From: Opitutales bacterium | GTDB lineage: Bacteria > Verrucomicrobiota > Verrucomicrobiia > Opitutales > UBA2987 | Direction of reading: 5' to 3' | DNA: 6,999 nt | Assembly (NCBI GenBank): GCA_021772555.1 | Contig: JAJFLT010000217.1 | Span: forward strand, 1-6,999 | Shown here: positions 5,674-6,999 of the stretch, piece by piece | Position numbering within the stretch: the first letter of the stretch is position 1 | How the letters are laid out: the number at the start of each line of letters is the position of its first letter | Made by a program: the position numbers and the translations under genes | Notes under the pieces: generated by a model | The model's input: only the letters and a program-made list of their open reading frames with translations | Database searches by the model: none | Told to the model about the DNA's origin: nothing

Positions 5674-6999
5674 TTATTCTTTTATATAAATCTGCTCGTG
5701 GAAAACGGCCCGATCCCAGTCCCGAATGTGAAGTTCAGTCGTTATCCTTGGTGGCACATTGCCCAAACGGTTTTGGGAAGCCCATAACCATCGGGCTTCT
5801 CCCAACGTGATAAGTGGCACGTTATTCGCGTACAGATCACGAATTTGGGTCATCATCAAGTGGCGCTCATCGGGATCTACCGTTGTTTTCACCTGATTGA
5901 TCAGGGCCGTCATTTCATGCAACCACACCGGACCTTCCTGCCGTGCGTTACGGTGCCAAAAGGGCTCGCTAGGCCCCATGATTGCGGAATACTCCGATGA
6001 GATCACGGGATCTGTCGGACCGCGGTAAACGGTCATCTCGAAATCACCGTTTAATCGCCGTGGCACAATTATGTCCTGCAAGGCGATATTGAGATGTGTT
6101 TTGATTCCGATATCCGCCCAATATTCGACCACTAGCTCACAGATGTCCGGAAAATCGGAGTTGGCAAAAACATCAATCGTAATCTCGAACGGCGAACCGT
6201 CCTTGAAAGAACGAACTCCATCCCCATCCTCGTCACGATAACCGGCTTCATCGAGCAGTGCGCGCGCTTTCGCCAGGTCGTATTGAGAATAGAGTGCCGT
6301 TACTTTTTCCGAATGAACGGGAGATGAACGGCTTAATGAAACCCCCGTTGGCTCGAGCAATCCGTTGAAAACGGTTTGGCTGATTTCCTGGCGATTGATC
6401 CCATGCGAGAGCGCCATTCTCACCAGCCGGTTGCGAAAGGCTTCGCGAAGCGCTGGGTTCCGCGCATCCCAATTCAGGTAAAGACAGAAAAACGGAAACG
6501 GTTCCCCGAGATGGACGGCTAACCGTCCCTGAGCCTCCGCCCGTTTTAGTGTCTGGTACATATGGGATTTCGAATACCTACCTATGAGGTCGAGCTCGCC
6601 GTTGATAAATTTCAAAAGAATGACATTGGTGTTCGGGATGACCGTAAATTCCAGCCTGTCTGCGTAGGGTAACTGGTTTCCGGCCATGTCGATTTTCCAG
6701 TAATACGGATTGCGTTCAAAAACGGCTCGCTGTCCGTGGGTCCATGAGACTGGTACCCAGGCCGAAAGCCGAGGCGTACCCGGTTCGTAGGCGAGTTTGG
6801 CCAAAGTGGTTCGGTCCCGCACTTCAGTGTAGGTTGCGCTCGCATTATACCGTGGATGAAAACGGGAAAAGTAGTGTTTAGGAAGCGCAATTACGACAAA
6901 GCAAAGGCTATGCAAAATCGTGCCCAGAGGCCGATGCGATGAACTTTTGAGGGTATGACGGTCTTGTTTTTCCAGAATCATCGGCTGTGAGACGTTGAG
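5674..6999 (-). CDS. ABC transporter solute-binding protein, family 5 (SBP_bac_5), N-terminus outside window
   Basis: Extracytoplasmic binding component of a peptide/nickel/oligosaccharide-type ABC importer. The frame stays open to the window edge, so the export signal and N-terminal lobe are not visible; 441 codons are present of the 550-650 usual for the family. Numbered from the in-frame Met at 6981 (probably internal): PKHYFSRFHPRYN (34-46), GQRAVFERNPYYWKIDMAGN (83-102), QLPYADRLEFTVIP (103-116), FINGELDLIG (125-134), the hallmark stretch NPALREAF...VRMALSHGINRQEI (175-200), YDLAKARALLDEAGY (234-248), the Asp-rich loop DEDGDGVR (250-257), and a late segment LYANNVPLITLGEARWLW (383-400). 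The region around residues 11-25 (LKSSSHRPLGTILHS) fits the family pattern less well; a local frameshift was considered but the alternative frame stops quickly. The permease and ATPase genes are not in the window. It may feed the catabolic genes nearby, but it is on a separate transcript. Confidence 0.88.
   Translation of the reverse strand, partial: LNVSQPMILEKQDRHTLKSSSHRPLGTILHSLCFVVIALPKHYFSRFHPRYNASATYTEVRDRTTLAKLAYEPGTPRLSAWVPVSWTHGQRAVFERNPYYWKIDMAGNQLPYADRLEFTVIPNTNVILLKFINGELDLIGRYSKSHMYQTLKRAEAQGRLAVHLGEPFPFFCLYLNWDARNPALREAFRNRLVRMALSHGINRQEISQTVFNGLLEPTGVSLSRSSPVHSEKVTALYSQYDLAKARALLDEAGYRDEDGDGVRSFKDGSPFEITIDVFANSDFPDICELVVEYWADIGIKTHLNIALQDIIVPRRLNGDFEMTVYRGPTDPVISSEYSAIMGPSEPFWHRNARQEGPVWLHEMTALINQVKTTVDPDERHLMMTQIRDLYANNVPLITLGEARWLWASQNRLGNVPPRITTELHIRDWDRAVFHEQIYIKE

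Noticed and set aside
1..6999. Search for defence systems, mobile elements, tRNA/rRNA or CRISPR arrays
   Set aside because: None of the proteins belongs to such families and no transposase, terminal repeats, cloverleaf or spaced repeats were seen.

Overview
The window comes from a bacterial chromosome with moderate GC content. The gene families are PhyH-type dioxygenase, five-bladed propeller glycosidase-like proteins, D-2-hydroxyacid dehydrogenase, nitrilase-type amidohydrolase and a family 5 ABC solute-binding protein. This mix is typical of uncultivated polymer- or osmolyte-degrading bacteria (Planctomycetes/Lentisphaerae/Verrucomicrobia, Poribacteria or Latescibacteria-like lineages). The taxon is inferred from gene content only; no rRNA or marker gene is present.

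Layout from left to right. Positions 1-480 (+) hold the C-terminal part of a phytanoyl-CoA dioxygenase-family protein whose start lies outside the window. Positions 481-699 are a convergent intergenic gap with a weak AT-rich inverted repeat. Positions 4706 down to 700 (-) form a compact three-gene operon: propeller protein A (4706-3177), its diverged paralogue B (3124-1649) and a D-isomer-specific 2-hydroxyacid dehydrogenase (1647-700, one base after B). A 75-base divergent control region (4707-4781) separates this operon from a nitrilase-superfamily amidohydrolase on the + strand (4782-5630). Finally, 5674-6999 (-) holds most of a family 5 (peptide/oligosaccharide type) solute-binding protein that runs off the right edge and converges on the nitrilase gene.

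How the genes may work together (inference). The divergent operon and nitrilase gene could share control and form a small catabolic module. A substrate taken up by the neighbouring ABC system would be attacked by two cytoplasmic glycosidase-like proteins and an amidohydrolase, and a resulting 2-hydroxy or 2-keto acid would be handled by the NAD-dependent dehydrogenase. The substrate cannot be read from sequence. Each protein belongs to a recognisable family; any novelty lies in the combination and in the tandem, apparently cytoplasmic propeller pair. I saw no tRNA, rRNA, CRISPR array, insertion sequence or long repeat.
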